15,818 nucleotides of DNA, from assembly GCA_902463875.1 (NCBI GenBank), contig CABQHR010000023.1, forward strand, positions 1 to 15,818. The letters run 5' to 3'. Position numbers and translations under genes: made by a program. Position 1 is the first letter of the stretch; each line of letters starts with the position of its first letter. This DNA comes from an uncultured Collinsella sp. GTDB lineage: Bacteria > Actinomycetota > Coriobacteriia > Coriobacteriales > Coriobacteriaceae. Positions 13,632-15,818 of the stretch are shown piece by piece. Under the pieces are notes generated by a model. That model was given only the letters and a program-made list of their open reading frames with translations, did no database searches and was not told the DNA's origin.

Positions 13632-13664
13632 GTGCCGCCCGGAGATACGCAAGAGCGGCGGCAC
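13632..13664. terminator. Weak hairpin between the convergent ATPase and nth genes
   Basis: GTGCCGCC (13632-13639) pairs with GGCGGCAC (13657-13664) over a 17-base loop. No T tract follows on either strand, so it is at best a poor terminator. Confidence 0.25.
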
Positions 13665-13678
13665 CCTACCCTTGCAAC

Positions 13679-14341
13679 CTAGTCCACCCGTACGCTGGGG
13701 CAAAGGTCTGCCAGCGGGCACTCGTCGCACTTGGGTTTGCGGGCGTCGCAGATCTCGCGGCCAAAGGTGATCCACTGGTGGTTGACCGACTCCCAGTACT
13801 CGTGCGGCAAAACCTTGAGCAGATCCTGCTCGGTCTTGAGCGGCTCTTTGGCGTGCGTCTTGGGGCTCAGCATCAGGCGGTGCGCGATGCGGTTGACGTG
13901 CGTGTCGACCGCGATGCCCTCCACGATGCCAAACCCCACGTTGAGTACGATGTTCGCCGTCTTGCGCCCAACGCCCGGCAGCTTGACAAGCTCCTTCATG
14001 TCGGCCGGCACCTCGCCGCCGTAATCGGCAACGATCATCTGCGCGGCCTCCACGGCGTGCTTGGCCTTACTCTTATAAAAGCCGAGCGACTTAATGGTAT
14101 CGGCCACATCGGCCACGCTCGCCCCGGCCATGGCCTCGGGCGTGGGCCACTGGGCAAACAGTTGCGGCGTCACCTTGTTGACCTGCGCGTCGGTCGTCTG
14201 CGCCGAGAGCAGCACCGCGATGAGTAGCCTAAAGGGATTCTCGTGGTCCAAAAAGCACTCGACCGGGCCATAGCGACGGTTGAGGCGCTCGCACACCTCG
14301 ATGGCGCGCTCGCGTTTGGCGGCATTGGTCTCGCGTGGCAT
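13679..14341 (-). CDS. nth: Endonuclease III (DNA glycosylase/AP lyase)
   Basis: Nth removes oxidised pyrimidines from DNA and cleaves the abasic site in base excision repair. The 220 residues match the family's usual length. The helix-hairpin-helix LPGVGRKTAN is at 121-130 with catalytic K127, the GPD-loop aspartate is D146 in VDTHVNR, and the [4Fe-4S] ligands C198, C205, C208 and C214 have the standard C-x6-C-x2-C-x5-C spacing. AAGGAG lies 5 bases before the ATG at 14341. The gene follows the ABC exporter on the same strand after 63 bp. Its final 22 codons overlap the 66-bp sequence repeated at 12061-12126, and its last codons (VD-stop) differ from those of that copy (VVQ-stop), suggesting the true tail was replaced by insertion. 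The enzyme core is unaffected. Confidence 0.96.
   Translation of the reverse strand: MPRETNAAKRERAIEVCERLNRRYGPVECFLDHENPFRLLIAVLLSAQTTDAQVNKVTPQLFAQWPTPEAMAGASVADVADTIKSLGFYKSKAKHAVEAAQMIVADYGGEVPADMKELVKLPGVGRKTANIVLNVGFGIVEGIAVDTHVNRIAHRLMLSPKTHAKEPLKTEQDLLKVLPHEYWESVNHQWITFGREICDARKPKCDECPLADLCPSVRVD
13684..13749 (-). repeat. 66-bp repeat, copy within the nth 3' end
   Basis: The functional-gene copy of the direct repeat also found at 12061-12126; all 66 bases agree. It encodes the end of the iron-sulphur loop and the C-terminal tail of Nth. Confidence 0.95.
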
Positions 14342-14404
14342 AACGACTCCTTGGCTCAGCAGCTCAACAAACTCATACCCACGATTGTCCCACGTCCAGG
14401 GCGT

Positions 14405-15818
<1,414 letters not shown>

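Larger units (their letters stand above)
12061..13749. mobile_element. Candidate small insertion at the 3' end of nth carrying an AAA+ ATPase
   Basis: The segment is bounded by 66-bp identical direct repeats (12061-12126 and 13684-13749). One repeat plus the interior is 1623 bp. The only gene inside is the DUF4143-type ATPase, visibly lower in GC than nth, the ABC gene and mfd. Integration at the 3' end of a conserved gene, restoring the gene with a duplicated end, is a known mode of tyrosine-recombinase islands. However, no integrase, transposase or terminal inverted repeat is seen, so mobilisation would be in trans or the event was a different recombination. Confidence 0.4.

Overview
The window looks like chromosomal DNA from a high-GC Gram-positive actinobacterium of the Coriobacteriia, most likely a gut organism of the Collinsella type. 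The basis is GC-rich codon use, a sortase-anchored alanine-rich surface protein, the mix of core and host-associated genes, and the style of the FHA and kinase proteins. This placement rests on general gene character, not on a marker gene.

Layout. From 1 to about 4.9 kb three genes run leftward in the order mfd (transcription-repair coupling factor), a PAP2-family membrane phosphatase, and a threonine-aldolase-type PLP enzyme cut by the window edge. Short gaps suggest co-transcription. A 321-bp divergent intergenic region (4918-5238) follows, with a perfect TATAAT box and a run of 11 G just before the next start codon. From 5.2 to 9.4 kb, reading rightward, is a compact phospho-signalling cassette: an FHA-domain protein, a strong terminator, a receptor-like Ser/Thr kinase (cytoplasmic kinase, one membrane segment with a twin-arginine-like motif, C-terminal DUF6273-like domain), and a second FHA protein paralogous to the first along its whole length. 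Two hairpin terminators close it at 9404-9480.

From 9.5 to 11.9 kb, leftward, lies one long coiled-coil, LPxTG-anchored surface-protein gene. A single frameshift near 11047-11056 splits it into an N-terminal secreted fragment and a C-terminal anchored fragment. From 11.9 to 13.75 kb is an insert-like block. An AAA+ ATPase/DUF4143 gene of visibly lower GC sits behind three 23-bp direct repeats and is bracketed by two identical 66-bp copies of the 3' end of nth. From 13.68 kb to the end, leftward, are endonuclease III (nth) and the C-terminal two-thirds or more of an ABC exporter.

Most notable points. (1) The FHA-kinase-FHA cassette looks like a self-contained signalling module: the kinase probably senses something outside the cell, and the two FHA paralogues are natural readers of its phosphothreonines. 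The G11 tract may make expression of the first FHA protein variable. (2) The 66-bp nth duplication around the ATPase gene looks like integration at the 3' end of a housekeeping gene, with the old nth stop codon and a possible terminator left stranded on the far side. (3) The surface adhesin is broken by one indel.
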